Shown: positions 51,101 to 55,445, counted from the first letter of the stretch. The stretch: 64,000 bases of DNA from Bicyclus anynana (GCF_947172395.1 NC_069110.1:5208001-5272000), one strand, 5' to 3'. Translations and numbers: made by a program. The notes: generated by a model from the letters alone, not told the origin.

Positions 51101-54100
51101 TGGTATCAGTCTTCTGCGCGGATGATTAAATTGATAATGATATTTCTTTATTTTTACATGACGTTTTAGCCCTGCAGGCTATTTCACTAACTTTGACGTA
51201 TGTTAGTTGACTGTATGTCGAAATTGAGATTCTGTGTAACAAATGTCATCTGTTTGCGTGCCTACTGACAACCCTCGTGGACATCAAACAGTAGGTAGAT
51301 GACATTTGTCAATTGATTTGATGTTTAATATAATAAGTTGTTATTAAAGTTGTTCTTTAGAGAATAGGCCAGCTGGACTGCAAATCTCAACTGATGCAAT
51401 GTGACGATGCAGTCTAATGGTAAGCGTCCACTCATCGGCATCGTATGTATCCGCATCCCATAAACGGTCCTGCGGACGAGGGATTTTGTATGCTTGTACT
51501 CGTAGTTTCGCTGCGAGATCGAGTCAGAAATCAGGAGATCCGCAGATGAACCAAAGTCACTGACATAGCTCAGCGAAGTGGTAATGGACAGGACACATAT
51601 AGGTTCAAATAGCCGATGGACGTTGGGGTGCCAAGGCGCTGGAATTGCGACCTCGCAACAGAAAGTGCAGTGTTCTACTCTCAGCTATGTGGACCGAGGA
51701 CATTAAGCAGGTTGCAGGGAACCGCTGGCTTGAGATAGTTTTGATTAGAAGCCCATGCAAGATGCCTATTTCCAGCAGTGGACGCCCATCATGCCATTAA
51801 AAGTTGAATAATAAAAACAGCGGAATCGCACGACCAGTTTGAAAACATACTATTAGACGTAAATCTATAAATGGATGATGTATAGTGGCGCGCTCGTGGA
51901 CGCTCTCTCTCCCTGTTCAGCCACCTGGCAGTTAACACGCGAAGTACGAACACAATATATTATAAACATACTACAAATTGAATTATCTGGTTCAGTTGGT
52001 CAGAAAATATTAACGAGAAAATTATAAGGTGACGAATCCGAACATATGTTGTAGCCGCTAAAAATAACCCCGTAAAAGTTTTAGCGGCAATTAAATTACT
52101 CGTATTTTTTTTGTATGTACTTATTTTCTATACAAACAAAATTGTTTGTGAAAAACTGAACTTTATACATTCTCCTATGAGGCGTGGCTCTGTGTGGGAT
52201 TGTGGCTAAAATAGGCTGATGTTAATGACAATGTTGCTTTATTTTTACGATAAATAAGCATCGTCATTATCACGGAACATAGAACGCTAACGCTAACGCT
52301 TTAGCAAGCTAGCTAGCAATTGAATGACCTACAAGCGAACGGCCCGCGTATCTTCATATATGCAGACGTACTCTAATGTGTTTTTATAAGAAAATAGACT
52401 TTAATAGCGGTCTCATAGTGTAATCTTTAGTTAGTACTGTAGCACTGTTGCCTTCCACTAAATAAGTTAAGTACTAACTAAAGTTCACTATATATGAGAT
52501 CTATTAAAGTTAATTTCCTTTTAACATAAATTAGATTTTCTCGAAAAAACCAAAAGATCACTCAAATGTCAAATGGAACTTTTTCGAAATAAATCTTTAT
52601 ATCTGTGTCAATAAAAAATAATAAGCAGTTGTAAAGAATAAACAATTTTCAACTCTAAATTAAGGTGATGAAGTTATTTTTTTAAACACTGGAGAATAAA
52701 ATATTTCTTATTTTCAGTCAACATCATAATTTTCAATAATTTAAGGAGTTTGTTAGTGTTAAATGTTTTTACACTATAAGTGTGTTCGTTTAGGACTCGC
52801 CCCCGGGTACGGAGTGTTAAAAACTAAAAACAACAGAAACTAATTCCAAGTTATTCATTATTCGGTGGTCATTATGGATTCGATGATCAAATCCTGATGC
52901 GGAACTCCTATTGATTAGAACAATTTATTCCTTATCTATGCTTTATCTTCGATTGGCAAAACTTATCTCGAAGTTTGAGCTCATATTTTGCTATCGTTTA
53001 CAATATCATATTGTACTAGCTATATCTGACTACTACGAGTACGAGTGACTGATTGTTTTGTACGTTTTTATGAGAGACTAACGGTCACCCGCGTGCTTCC
53101 CGCTTCGCACCCGCTTCGTGCCCGTGAAATTTTTTTTTTCGGGATTAAAAAAGCCTTAATCTTGGTTGTTTAATAAATCTCCCCCTCCACCTGTAATACC
53201 TATTAATAAGTTTCAACTAGTGAATGTCCCGTTAAAATCGTTAAAATAATGAATATCAAATCTGATTTGACGGCCTCCGTGGCGCAGTGGTATACGCGGT
53301 GGATTTACAAGACGGAGGTCCTAGGTTCAATCCCCGGCTGGACCGATTGAGGTTTTGTTAATTGGTCCAGGTCTGGCTGGTGGGAGGCTTCGGCCGTGGA
53401 TAGTTACCACCCTACCGACAAAGACGTACCGCCAAGCGATTTAGCGTTCGGTACGTTGTCGTGTAGAAACTGGAAGAGGTGTGGATTTCATCCTACTCCT
53501 AACAAGTTAGCCCGCTTCCATCTTAGATTGCATCATACCAATCAGGTGAGATTGTAGTCAAAGTATTGTAGAGAATAATAAAAAAATAAATGAAAAAAAT
53601 ATCAGCAAGCGGACATGTTAGTCATGTTACGTATCATACAGAACATATATCACTTAAGTTACGCTTGCGGTGTTAAAACGTCCTTTACGATCGTGACGAT
53701 GACATAACGAACGACAACGCTTCCCAGGCAACACAAACACAAGCTACACAGCGTCTTCGCCGGCGGAGATGAGGTCCCCGATATCTGACGTCACCCAGAC
53801 GTGGGCTTTTTAAATCACGATCGGGCGCCCGGACTGATACTTCTGCCACTGGGCCCAATCAGGCGATGCTTCTGCGGTCGCTCAAACACCCCGGTGACAC
53901 CTCTGAAGTCCGGAGCGTAGGAGCGTACGGCATTTACACATCAGAAAAAAATGCGCTGTTAAACAGACTCCGATGGATTCCAGTGACTTTGTTTGTTTAC
54001 AAAATGTTTTAATTCACGTGAGATTTAAGTGTTGCCCATTTGCGCGGTGAAACAATGAATATTTAATTATGAGTGTGGTCAACATCGAGCGAGTTTACTC

Positions 54101-55109
54101 GATGATGAAAGTTTAGTTTACTCCTTCAAACTTGCCTACAATAAGTTATTTGAACAGAGAGAAGGTACTCTTAGTAGTTAAGGTGTTTAATATACACCTT
54201 AACTACTAAGAGTACCTTCTCTCTGTTCAAATAACTTATTGTAGGCAAGTTTGTCATCGTGAATATCTAACATTTTAAATTACTAGGTTTAATAATGAAT
54301 TTTTCATCAGATCTCTCTCTTCCGAAAATTAGAGCGTTGTATAATTTTTTATCAAATTTCAAAAAAAGATCACCATTGTCATCCCACTATATATTATAAA
54401 AGCGAAAGTTTGTGTGAAAGTGTGTAAATGTGTAATATGTTTGTTCCTCTTTTACGCTGCGGCTACTGAAGCGATTTGGCTGAAATTTGGAATGGAAATA
54501 GATTTTACTCTCGATTAGCACATAGGCTATACGTTTCATCCCGGAAAAATCCATGTTTCCACGGAATTTGTGAAAAACTAAAAAACCACGTGAACGAAGT
54601 CGCGGGCGTCCGCTAGTCAATATGTAATAACCCATATTCGGCTCACTAAAAAAAATTATCATACTTTTCATCAAATAATAAAATTAACTTTTTTAAATGA
54701 GAGGGTAGGTAGGAGAGAGGTACCTAGTCCACCACACTGGCCCAATGCGGATTGGCAGACTTAAAACACGTATCCACTGGACATGATCCATCATGATCAC
54801 ATCCGGCTATCACGGCTTTTTTACGGATCCGACACTGTGAGTAATGTAAGATGTTGTTGCAGGCGGGAGCGGACACATGGGTGGTCGCGGAGCACACGGC
54901 CAGCAGCGCCGGTGAGATATCCGTGAGCAAGGGCCAGCAGGTGGAAGTGCTGGAGGCGTGGGCCGCTCGCCCCGACTGGTGGCTCGTGCGCCTGCCAGGG
55001 GAGCCCCCGCAGGAGGGGGCCGTTCCCGCCGCCGTGCTCAAACCGCAGCCCCAACAGAAGACCTCGCCGTCTAGACGACCGCTCAGCCAGCCGTCCGATG
55101 ATACTGCAG
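3121..55109 (+). CDS. trio: trio ortholog, central part of gene (16 exons in window)
   Basis: This is a multi-exon guanine-nucleotide exchange factor of the TRIO/kalirin family, acting at the plasma membrane and in axons on Rac/RhoG-type GTPases (family knowledge). Exons: 3121-3280, 6371-6502, 6902-7106, 7604-7832, 8480-8768, 10802-11002, 14704-14969, 15620-15793, 16835-16961, 17544-17755, 18794-18926, 22613-22873, 23646-23807, 24318-24400, 25439-25523, 54863-55109. All junction phases agree and the chain reads open for about 988 residues: spectrin-type repeats, DH, PH, linker, SH3. Near-invariant family strings are visible, such as KEFIMAELLQTE, EDVGHCFVTWA, LIKPVQRITKYQLLL, DGLEVMLSVPKKANDAMH and TSELGVTEH. 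Both ends are partial: the CRAL-TRIO and early spectrin region lies upstream and the GEF2 module downstream of the window. The call is firm for the family; single-base splice boundaries are predictions. Confidence 0.95.
3411..3724 (-). mobile_element. tRNA-derived SINE, family A
   Basis: On the minus strand it begins AGCCGTGATAGCCCAGTGGA (A-box-like), has GGTTCGAATCC-type B box, and ends in a GATG-type tail region. Other copies: 461-582 (-, partial), 4471-4780 (+), 16996-17275 (-), 18934-19136 (+, partial), 22289-22387 (+, partial), 28655-28778 (-, partial), 54628-54820 (-, interrupted), 63528-63765 (-). Confidence 0.85.
4471..4780 (+). mobile_element. tRNA-derived SINE, family A
   Basis: Forward copy with head AGCCGTGATAGCCCACTGGA and tail AATGATGATGATGAAGATGA. 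Confidence 0.85.
6371..6502 (+). CDS. trio: trio exon: spectrin-type repeat segment (b)
   Basis: This 132-nt exon is phase 0 at both ends, with acceptor TTGGTAG and donor TTCCAG|GTGACT. It encodes 44 residues beginning VSSRLELWGDELQ and ending SVARMQHATFQ, continuing directly from ...RDALE of the previous exon. The segment is well conserved in family members. GC content is much higher than in the flanking introns. Confidence 0.9.
6503..6901. other. trio intron (399 bp)
   Basis: AT-rich. I see no repeat or gene in it. An open frame at 6811-7110 is a shadow crossing the acceptor. Confidence 0.7.
6902..7106 (+). CDS. trio: trio exon: spectrin-type repeat segment (c)
   Basis: The acceptor CCACCAG precedes 6902 and the donor CTCG|GTAAGC follows 7106. 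The exon enters in phase 0 and leaves in phase 1 (205 nt). It starts VVQQGQELAAAIAEA, has a variable Ser/Gly/Ala stretch, then the conserved helix RVQLLLEFLHDRQLDLEELA and RRARFEQCVQL. It includes the linker between two spectrin repeats. Overlapping open frames on both strands here are shadows of this GC-rich exon. Confidence 0.9.
7107..7603. other. trio intron (497 bp)
   Basis: No recognised repeat, RNA or coding feature; it ends in a normal pyrimidine-rich acceptor. Confidence 0.7.
7604..7832 (+). CDS. trio: trio exon: spectrin-type repeat segment (d)
   Basis: Acceptor AAACAG, donor ATAAG|GTGAGG; enters phase 1, leaves phase 2 (229 nt). It encodes GQFQKDAAQVVSWIRNGEAM, then SFSIPGTLPEAEQLKREH and a helix ending NHYDPHTIR. 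The W-I-x-N-G-E-A-M motif and the NHYDP motif are hallmarks of the TRIO/kalirin spectrin array. Confidence 0.93.
7833..8479. other. trio intron (647 bp)
   Basis: No recognised feature; no internal exon fits the phase 2 to phase 2 junction. Confidence 0.7.
8480..8768 (+). CDS. trio: trio exon: spectrin-type repeat segment (e) with Ser-rich linker
   Basis: Acceptor TATTGCAG, donor TCTCAG|GTACAC; enters phase 2, leaves phase 0 (289 nt, 96 full codons). The first half, from EISEEVTERWQRLVTCAEER through LNFYKTAEQVCSVLDSLERE to YRRDEDWCG, is nearly invariant in the family. The second half (about 8650-8768) is a low-complexity Ser/Ala/Thr/Val stretch ending in an acidic SDENTNLDKASQ. From memory, vertebrate proteins have a much shorter linker here. 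The Ser-rich part is probably an unstructured, lineage-variable linker between repeats. Confidence 0.92.
9017..9393. mobile_element. TA-flanked TIR MITE
   Basis: The ends ACAGGGTGTTCAGGAGTATT and its near reverse complement form about 28-bp TIRs, flanked by TA. TA target sites suggest a Tc1/mariner-type mobiliser. Confidence 0.7.
9985..10215 (+). mobile_element. THAP-start transposon relic, copy 2
   Basis: A frame from 10032 reads MSSCVFRKCKNYI then stop; flanks match copy 1. Confidence 0.55.
10802..11002 (+). CDS. trio: trio exon: spectrin-type repeat segment (f)
   Basis: This 201-nt exon is phase 0 on both sides (acceptor GAATCAG, donor AACAAG|GTATTT). It encodes VAALIVKHGEQKEAFLKACT, then LARRTAETFLKYAARSAQ and a helix ending LDTLLAQENK. 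The K-E-A-F-L-K-A-C-T-L-A-R-R-T-A-E-T-F-L-K-Y core is diagnostic of TRIO/kalirin. Codons are GC-rich compared with the neighbouring AT-rich introns. Confidence 0.93.
11126..11434 (+). mobile_element. hAT-like MITE, copy 2
   Basis: Same TIRs and about 95% the same internal sequence as copy 1; flanked by ATTCATAT (11118-11125) and ACTCATAT (11435-11442), a 7/8 match. Confidence 0.85.
11745..11893 (+). mobile_element. tRNA-derived SINE, family C
   Basis: TCAATAGCTCAGTGGTAAAG and CTTCGATCCCCGC; body shared with 28339-28503. Not a functional tRNA: the arms do not fold cleanly. Confidence 0.7.
12902..13084. mobile_element. TIR MITE
   Basis: TAACGGCCGTTTTCAATAAC at the left mirrors the right end GTTATTAAAAACGGCCGTAA. 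About 183 bp, non-coding. Confidence 0.7.
14704..14969 (+). CDS. trio: trio exon: last spectrin-type repeat, with poly-Ala run
   Basis: Acceptor CTGACAG, donor GCGAG|GTACGA; enters phase 0, leaves phase 2 (266 nt). It starts VLEHWTVRKKRLEQCQQFAL, continues FERSARAAVEWIRETQERCG, and then has seven alanines (GCG repeats, 14824-14844) and Gly-Gly. It resumes with the conserved RVRLLAQLADGLVEKGHPHA and KEWVAAVDAR. Compared with remembered vertebrate homologs, roughly 25-35 helical residues are missing where the poly-Ala run sits. A decayed copy of the 3' half of this exon lies in the next intron (15066-15146). Confidence 0.92.
14970..15619. other. trio intron (650 bp) holding a decayed exon copy
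   Basis: The partial exon duplication lies at 15066-15146. A repeat segment at about 15150-15265 (TTGACTATTTGTAAAG, CACCGGTT) is shared with 23110-23290. No intact coding exon. Confidence 0.7.
15066..15146 (+). pseudogene. trio: Decayed partial copy of trio exon 14704-14969
   Basis: From CTTGCGCAGCTAGCTGACGG onward this matches 14884-14955 closely for about 60 bases, then diverges. An extra base breaks the frame, and no acceptor or donor frames it, so it is not an alternative exon. It is a local duplication of the 3' half of the last spectrin exon. Confidence 0.85.
15620..15793 (+). CDS. trio: trio exon: acidic/Ser linker between spectrin array and GEF1
   Basis: Acceptor CATCCAG, donor AAGGA|GTACGT; enters phase 2 and leaves phase 2 (174 nt). 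It encodes YAEFSGSMEGGESEAESDSG, a Ser/Ala/Glu-rich stretch, and ends DEKRRSARRKE once the split Glu codon is completed by the next exon. The basic RRSARRKE immediately before FIMAELLQTE matches the family junction between linker and DH domain, which fixes the unusual donor position inside GGAGTACGT. Confidence 0.9.
15794..16834. other. trio intron (1.0 kb)
   Basis: Contains a GC-rich transposon remnant (15840-16150) that shares the string GCGCCCGGACTGATAC with 53815-53845, and a palindromic element (16607-16795) immediately before the DH exon. Confidence 0.65.
16607..16795. repeat. Palindromic element next to the DH exon
   Basis: Inverted halves share GAGCACTAAACAAA / TTTGTTTAGTGCTC, CCACTGC / GCAGTGG and outer GTCGCGACG-like strings; probably a MITE. 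Confidence 0.65.
16835..16961 (+). CDS. trio: trio exon: GEF1 DH domain, CR1 region
   Basis: Acceptor CTTAACAG; enters phase 2, leaves phase 0 (127 nt). It encodes FIMAELLQTERAYVKDLETC through YLREMRTDPAAVPTALQGK, the first conserved region of the Dbl-homology domain. CR1 includes the Glu of MAELLQTE that contacts the GTPase switch region in this family. The only in-frame donor is AAG|GCAAGT, a GC rather than GT donor. The region lies just downstream of a palindromic repeat (16607-16795). Confidence 0.93.
16962..16967 (+). other. Non-canonical GC splice donor of a GC-AG intron
   Basis: The exon ends LQGK at AAG (16959-16961), followed by GCAAGT. The next exon starts at 17544 in phase 0 with EELIFGN, so the junction LQGK|EELIFGN requires cleavage before GC. 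The nearest GT (16966) would shift the frame. AAG|GCAAGT is the strong consensus of known U2-type GC-AG introns, where the other positions match U1 snRNA well to compensate for the C. Confidence 0.8.
16996..17275 (-). mobile_element. tRNA-derived SINE, family A
   Basis: Reverse copy within the GC-AG intron of the DH domain. Confidence 0.85.
17544..17755 (+). CDS. trio: trio exon: GEF1 DH domain, central helices
   Basis: Acceptor CCACCAG, donor GACAG|GTAAAA; enters phase 0, leaves phase 2 (212 nt). It encodes EELIFGNIEEIHRFHERVFL, RELDKYETMPEDVGHCFVTW and YVSYCRNKPDSNAAVVQHAG. These are typical DH helices; the PEDVGHCFVTWA and YCxNKPDS strings are nearly identical across TRIO and kalirin. Confidence 0.95.
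17756..18793. other. trio intron (1.0 kb) mostly a fold-back MITE
   Basis: Holds the 17790-18231 fold-back element and, at 18415-18605, a copy of the repeat seen at 1-180. Confidence 0.7.
17790..18231. mobile_element. Fold-back MITE with long TIRs
   Basis: Arms of about 130 bp are inverted copies (left starts AATATTATTTAAACGGGTAC, right ends GTACTCGTTTAAATAATATT). The middle is about 170 bp. It sits inside the DH-domain intron. Confidence 0.8.
18794..18926 (+). CDS. trio: trio exon: GEF1 DH domain, CR3 region
   Basis: Acceptor TTTAACAG, donor ATTAAG|GTATGA; enters phase 2, leaves phase 0 (133 nt). It encodes VQRKKKLEHPLAAYLIKPVQ, then RITKYQLLLKDLQACC and EGQGEIK. LIKPVQRITKYQLLL is the signature of Dbl-homology CR3. 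A truncated SINE begins only about 7 bases inside the following intron. Confidence 0.95.
18927..22612. other. trio intron (3.7 kb)
   Basis: Contains a SINE-A fragment starting next to the donor (18934-19136), a GGGTA/TAGGG tract (19488-19563), a THAP-like start relic (22095-22136) and another SINE-A fragment (22289-22387). The 19.6-22.0 kb interval is otherwise AT-rich without recognised features. Confidence 0.65.
22613..22873 (+). CDS. trio: trio exon: end of GEF1 DH and start of PH domain
   Basis: Acceptor GTTCACAG, donor TTCATG|GTGAGT; phase 0 at both ends (261 nt, 87 codons). It starts DGLEVMLSVPKKANDAMHLS, the last DH helix with the Asn-Asp pair needed for exchange in TRIO GEF1 (family knowledge). 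It then runs into the PH domain: a GEVVLQDSFQVWD strand, RRVFLFDLHLLLAKEV, and KYIYKTKFM. The minus-strand open frame here is a shadow. Confidence 0.95.
22874..23645. other. trio intron (772 bp)
   Basis: Contains a repeat at 23105-23290 with an internal palindrome (GGTTCGGAAGGC / GCCTTCCGAACC), shared in part with 15150-15265. Confidence 0.65.
23646..23807 (+). CDS. trio: trio exon: GEF1 PH domain, C-terminal half
   Basis: Acceptor TATTGCAG, donor ATACAG|GTAACA; phase 0 on both sides (162 nt). It encodes TSELGVTEHIEGDECKFSVW, TGREPMASDCRIVLKA and the terminal PH helix KQTWVRRLREVIQ. The conserved Trp of the C-terminal PH helix is present. Confidence 0.95.
23808..24317. other. trio intron (510 bp)
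   Basis: No recognised repeat or coding feature. Confidence 0.7.
24318..24400 (+). CDS. trio: trio exon: post-GEF1 linker (a)
   Basis: Acceptor GTTTACAG, donor AGCAG|GTATTA; enters phase 0, leaves phase 2 (83 nt). It encodes ETYFSGALQQPPRSPARARP followed by a Ser/Arg-rich tail. The F-x-G-A-L-x-x-P motif follows the PH domain in the family (vertebrate versions read LKGALKEP). The rest is probably disordered. Confidence 0.85.
24471..24865 (+). mobile_element. Decayed non-LTR retroelement 3' end (RTE-like)
   Basis: Plus-strand frames read KLIVTGKVEGKR..RSRSPMRWSDQIR with stops and frameshifts, typical of the C-terminal tail of lepidopteran endonuclease/reverse transcriptase LINEs. The minus-strand frame at 24444-24833 is a shadow. 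Confidence 0.75.
24866..25115 (-). mobile_element. Decayed non-LTR retroelement C-terminal fragment
   Basis: The minus strand reads LKWQWAGHICRRTDGRWG, then PPARWSEDIKKVVGSGWM and WTDTG-like strings, the familiar LINE C-terminus (W-A-G-H...R-W...D-D/E-I-K). Degenerate. Confidence 0.75.
25140..25350 (-). mobile_element. Decayed non-LTR retroelement C-terminal fragment
   Basis: The minus strand reads FLIRTAKIWNALPAFAFPDT then YNLKTFKARVNRHLLGKRAP, a classical terminal motif of insect LINE ORF2 proteins. A related plus-strand fragment is at 61785-61945. Confidence 0.85.
25439..25523 (+). CDS. trio: trio exon: post-GEF1 linker (b)
   Basis: Acceptor GTTCCAG, donor GATAAG|GTAAGT; enters phase 2, leaves phase 0 (85 nt). 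It encodes DFEDTDTDNLDRNSLASFGS and GNTTDSDK. The ending TDSDK directly before an SH3 domain resembles the vertebrate linker ending LDSDK, supporting a direct junction to the SH3 exon 29 kb away. A decayed minus-strand LINE fragment ends roughly 90 bp upstream. Confidence 0.85.
26131..26400 (-). mobile_element. Decayed reverse-transcriptase fragment (non-LTR)
   Basis: The minus strand reads MEDVQEFVYLGSEFTKDGTC then ESDIERS, typical of the region after the LINE reverse transcriptase palm (E-F-x-Y-L-G-S-x-x-x-x-D-G). Later residues decay. Confidence 0.8.
28339..28503 (+). mobile_element. tRNA-derived SINE, family C
   Basis: CTCAATAGTTCAACGGTAAA and GATTCGATCCCCGC are tRNA-like boxes; ends near an A run. 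Related copy at 11745-11893. Confidence 0.7.
29508..29712 (+). mobile_element. Helitron-like non-autonomous element
   Basis: Starts CTAATATTATAAAGCTGAAG and ends CGACGTCAGCTAGT after a GC hairpin. This CTAG-terminated structure is common in lepidopteran Helitron-like elements. Related copy at 40163-40375; a 5' end alone at 37370-37400. Confidence 0.6.
30786..30945 (-). repeat. TAGGG-type tandem tract with non-LTR tail
   Basis: An irregular GGGTAGGGTAGGGGTAGGGT tract (30786-30890) is followed by the reverse of the GACGCCCGCGACTTCGTCCG tail. It is preceded by a 10-G run (30750s). Confidence 0.7.
31041..31213. mobile_element. GC-rich TIR element
   Basis: GGCAAGTTCGTTTAAGACAC and GTTACGAACGAAGTTGCC act as inverted ends; the interior is GC-rich (GCGGGCGACGGGG). 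Inverted related copy at 39836-40003; a short end at 11672-11712. Confidence 0.65.
31458..31622. mobile_element. GCGTCCACTGATC-type TIR MITE
   Basis: Ends AGGCGTCCAGTGATC / GATCAGTGGACGCCT. Relatives at 36830-36905 (partial), 37240-37332, 41760-41948, 47178-47335 and 51421-51485 (partial). Confidence 0.75.
33430..34265 (+). mobile_element. GC-rich retroelement ORF remnant ending in a Helitron-like terminus
   Basis: A GC-rich island inside AT-rich intron. A plus frame around 33530-33715 reads HPEDGVFAVLHPEGGKALEV, then LDLVPANYTLSSAQLHLKRR, and stops. A second frame (33972-34178) ends with CPHCQSH, a possible zinc-knuckle remnant. The segment ends with a CCCGAGCGAAGCCGGG hairpin and TCATCTAGT, like a Helitron 3' end. 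Family assignment is uncertain. Confidence 0.5.
34745..35280 (-). mobile_element. Decayed non-LTR retroelement C-terminal fragment
   Basis: The minus strand has an open stretch (34759-35088) reading MQAFEMWGLRKMFKISWKDF, RRKIAFFGHLQRG, and GKIPGKRAPGRQRRKWIDDV. These are hallmark tail motifs of lepidopteran endonuclease/RT LINEs (A-F-E-M-W, F-G-H-L, G-R-R-x-x-W). It is fairly long and intact for a tail but lacks the catalytic regions. Confidence 0.88.
35911..36235 (+). repeat. Dispersed repeat with CRE-like sites, copy 1
   Basis: Inverted relative to 38425-38735. Contains TGACGTCA at 36084-36091 and 36182-36189. Confidence 0.75.
38425..38735 (-). repeat. Dispersed repeat with CRE-like sites, copy 2
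   Basis: Reverse-complement relative of 35911-36235, sharing the order of motifs and one TGACGTCA (38474-38481). Confidence 0.75.
39836..40003. mobile_element. GC-rich TIR element, second copy
   Basis: Reverse orientation relative of 31041-31213, including ACTCCCGATGGTCCGCGCGG and the AACTTGGCAAGCT end. Confidence 0.65.
40163..40375 (+). mobile_element. Helitron-like non-autonomous element
   Basis: Starts TCTATACTAATATTATAAAG and ends GCGTCAGCTAGT, with internal ACGGGAACCACGCAGG near the 3' hairpin. Same family as 29508-29712. Confidence 0.6.
42600..43010 (+). promoter_or_regulatory. CpG-rich candidate internal promoter and 5' leader
   Basis: GC and CpG content rises sharply against the AT-rich intron, with many CGGCG and GCGC strings from about 42640 onward. 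A leader reading into the ATG at 43011 would contain a start-stop element ATGTAG at 42801 and a short upstream frame at 42827-42853 (MNESSSVR). No clear TATA box is seen near a plausible start. The call rests on composition and position in front of the candidate exon. Confidence 0.45.
43011..43205 (+). CDS. trio: Candidate alternative first exon of a short trio isoform (upstream of SH3)
   Basis: An ATG in a strong initiation context (CACGATGG) opens a 65-codon frame to a donor CGCCAG|GTAAAT, ending in phase 0, the phase accepted by the SH3 exon at 54863. The peptide starts MATTPPLHSPVAVPNKQHK, has a basic SRRKISLPWFRQSS segment, and then SRQHTIDTPGSFHARLL. RRKIS and SRQHT resemble basophilic kinase sites. 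The frame stays open upstream to 42849 but without ATG, and no acceptor in phase 0 is visible, so a first exon fits better than an internal cassette. The surroundings are CpG- and GC-rich, unlike the rest of the 29-kb intron. TRIO and kalirin genes are known to use internal promoters, so the arrangement is plausible; transcript evidence is lacking. Confidence 0.72.
43831..43939. repeat. Near-perfect palindrome (about 109 bp)
   Basis: CTCAAAACTGTC...TACAGTCTAGGTACTCATGT mirrors ACATGAGTACCTAGACTGTA...GACAGTTTTGAG around a short loop; MITE-like. Confidence 0.75.
45071..46230. mobile_element. Nested fold-back element
   Basis: Outer ends carry AACCGACTTCA and TGAAGTCGGTT. Inside, 45621-45759 and 45828-45970 are inverted GC-rich arms (GAAAGGTGCGCAACCGAGGT). 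A further 22-bp-stem hairpin lies at 46089-46135. Short open frames on both strands here are by-products. Confidence 0.65.
48815..48905 (+). mobile_element. tRNA-like SINE fragment
   Basis: GTGAGTTCGATTCCCACAAC (B-box) and GTGTGATGAGCATGGGTGTT match a common lepidopteran short repeat. Head missing. Confidence 0.55.
51500..51795 (+). mobile_element. Decayed non-LTR retroelement 3' end
   Basis: The plus strand shows DIAQRSGNGQ, CDLATESAVF and CCAGCAGTGGACGCCCATCA at its end, typical of the 3' tail of the same LINE class. Many frameshifts. Confidence 0.7.
53269..53590 (+). mobile_element. tRNA-derived SINE, family B
   Basis: Head GGCCTCCGTGGCGCAGTGGT, B-box AGGTTCAATCCCC, A-rich tail. Near full-length. 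Confidence 0.88.
54128..54252. repeat. Perfect inverted repeat, 59-bp arms and 7-nt loop
   Basis: 54128-54186 and 54194-54252 are exact reverse complements around TTAATAT. It lies about 0.6 kb upstream of the SH3 exon. Confidence 0.92.
54628..54820 (-). mobile_element. tRNA-derived SINE, family A, interrupted
   Basis: The reverse tail (AACCCATATTCGGCTCACT) and head (CCGGCTATCACGGC) are separated by a shortened middle. It ends about 42 bp before the SH3 exon, in the acceptor neighbourhood. Confidence 0.75.
54863..55109 (+). CDS. trio: trio exon: first SH3 domain
   Basis: Acceptor GTTGCAG, donor GCAG|GTAAGT; enters phase 0, leaves phase 1 (247 nt). It encodes AGADTWVVAEHTASSAGEIS, VSKGQQVEVLEAW, RPDWWLVRLPGEPPQEGAVP and AAVLKP. 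That is an SH3 fold with the RT-loop acidic/Ser segment, the tandem Trp of the binding face and the Val-Pro of the 3-10 helix; the usual ALYDY is diverged to VVAEH, as in TRIO SH3-1. A Pro/Ser/Arg tail follows. The SH3 can be reached from exon 25439-25523 or from the alternative first exon 43011-43205, both phase 0. Confidence 0.93.
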
Positions 55110-55134
55110 GTAAGTGATAGAAAATCCATCATCA

Positions 55135-55445
55135 CCATCATCATCGTCATCATCGTCATATCAGCCGATGGACGTCCGTCGTCCAAACATCACGCTACTG
55201 AGCCACCTGCATCCAGCGAATCTCTGCGACTCGCTTGATGTCGTCAGTCCACCTGGTGGGAGGTCGGCCAACACTGAACTTACTAGTGCGGGGTCGCCAT
55301 TCCAGCACTTTGGGACCCCAACGCGTTTTATCGCCCGCTGTGTGACTCTGAGTCTTCTTATGAGGCCCATAGTTAGCGACCAAGTCTCGGTACCATAGGT
55401 CATTACTGGCAACACGCACTGTTCGAAGACTTTTGTCTTCAGGCA
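55135..55445 (-). mobile_element. Decayed non-LTR retroelement C-terminal fragment
   Basis: Minus-strand frames read MLPVMTYGTETWSLTMGLIR and VGRPPTRWTDDIKRVAEIRW, the YG-x-E-T-W and R-P-x-T-R-W motifs of LINE ORF2 tails, split by a frameshift. It follows directly after the SH3 exon donor. Confidence 0.88.

Larger units (their letters stand above)
43206..54862. other. Large trio intron, second part
   Basis: No exon is recognised. Contents include a short palindrome (43831-43939), palindromic MITEs (44805-44945, 52393-52508), a nested fold-back element (45071-46230), several copies of the AACCGACTTC repeat (45076, 46212, 47534, 50119), a SINE-B (53269-53590) and a perfect hairpin (54128-54252). 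Confidence 0.6.
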
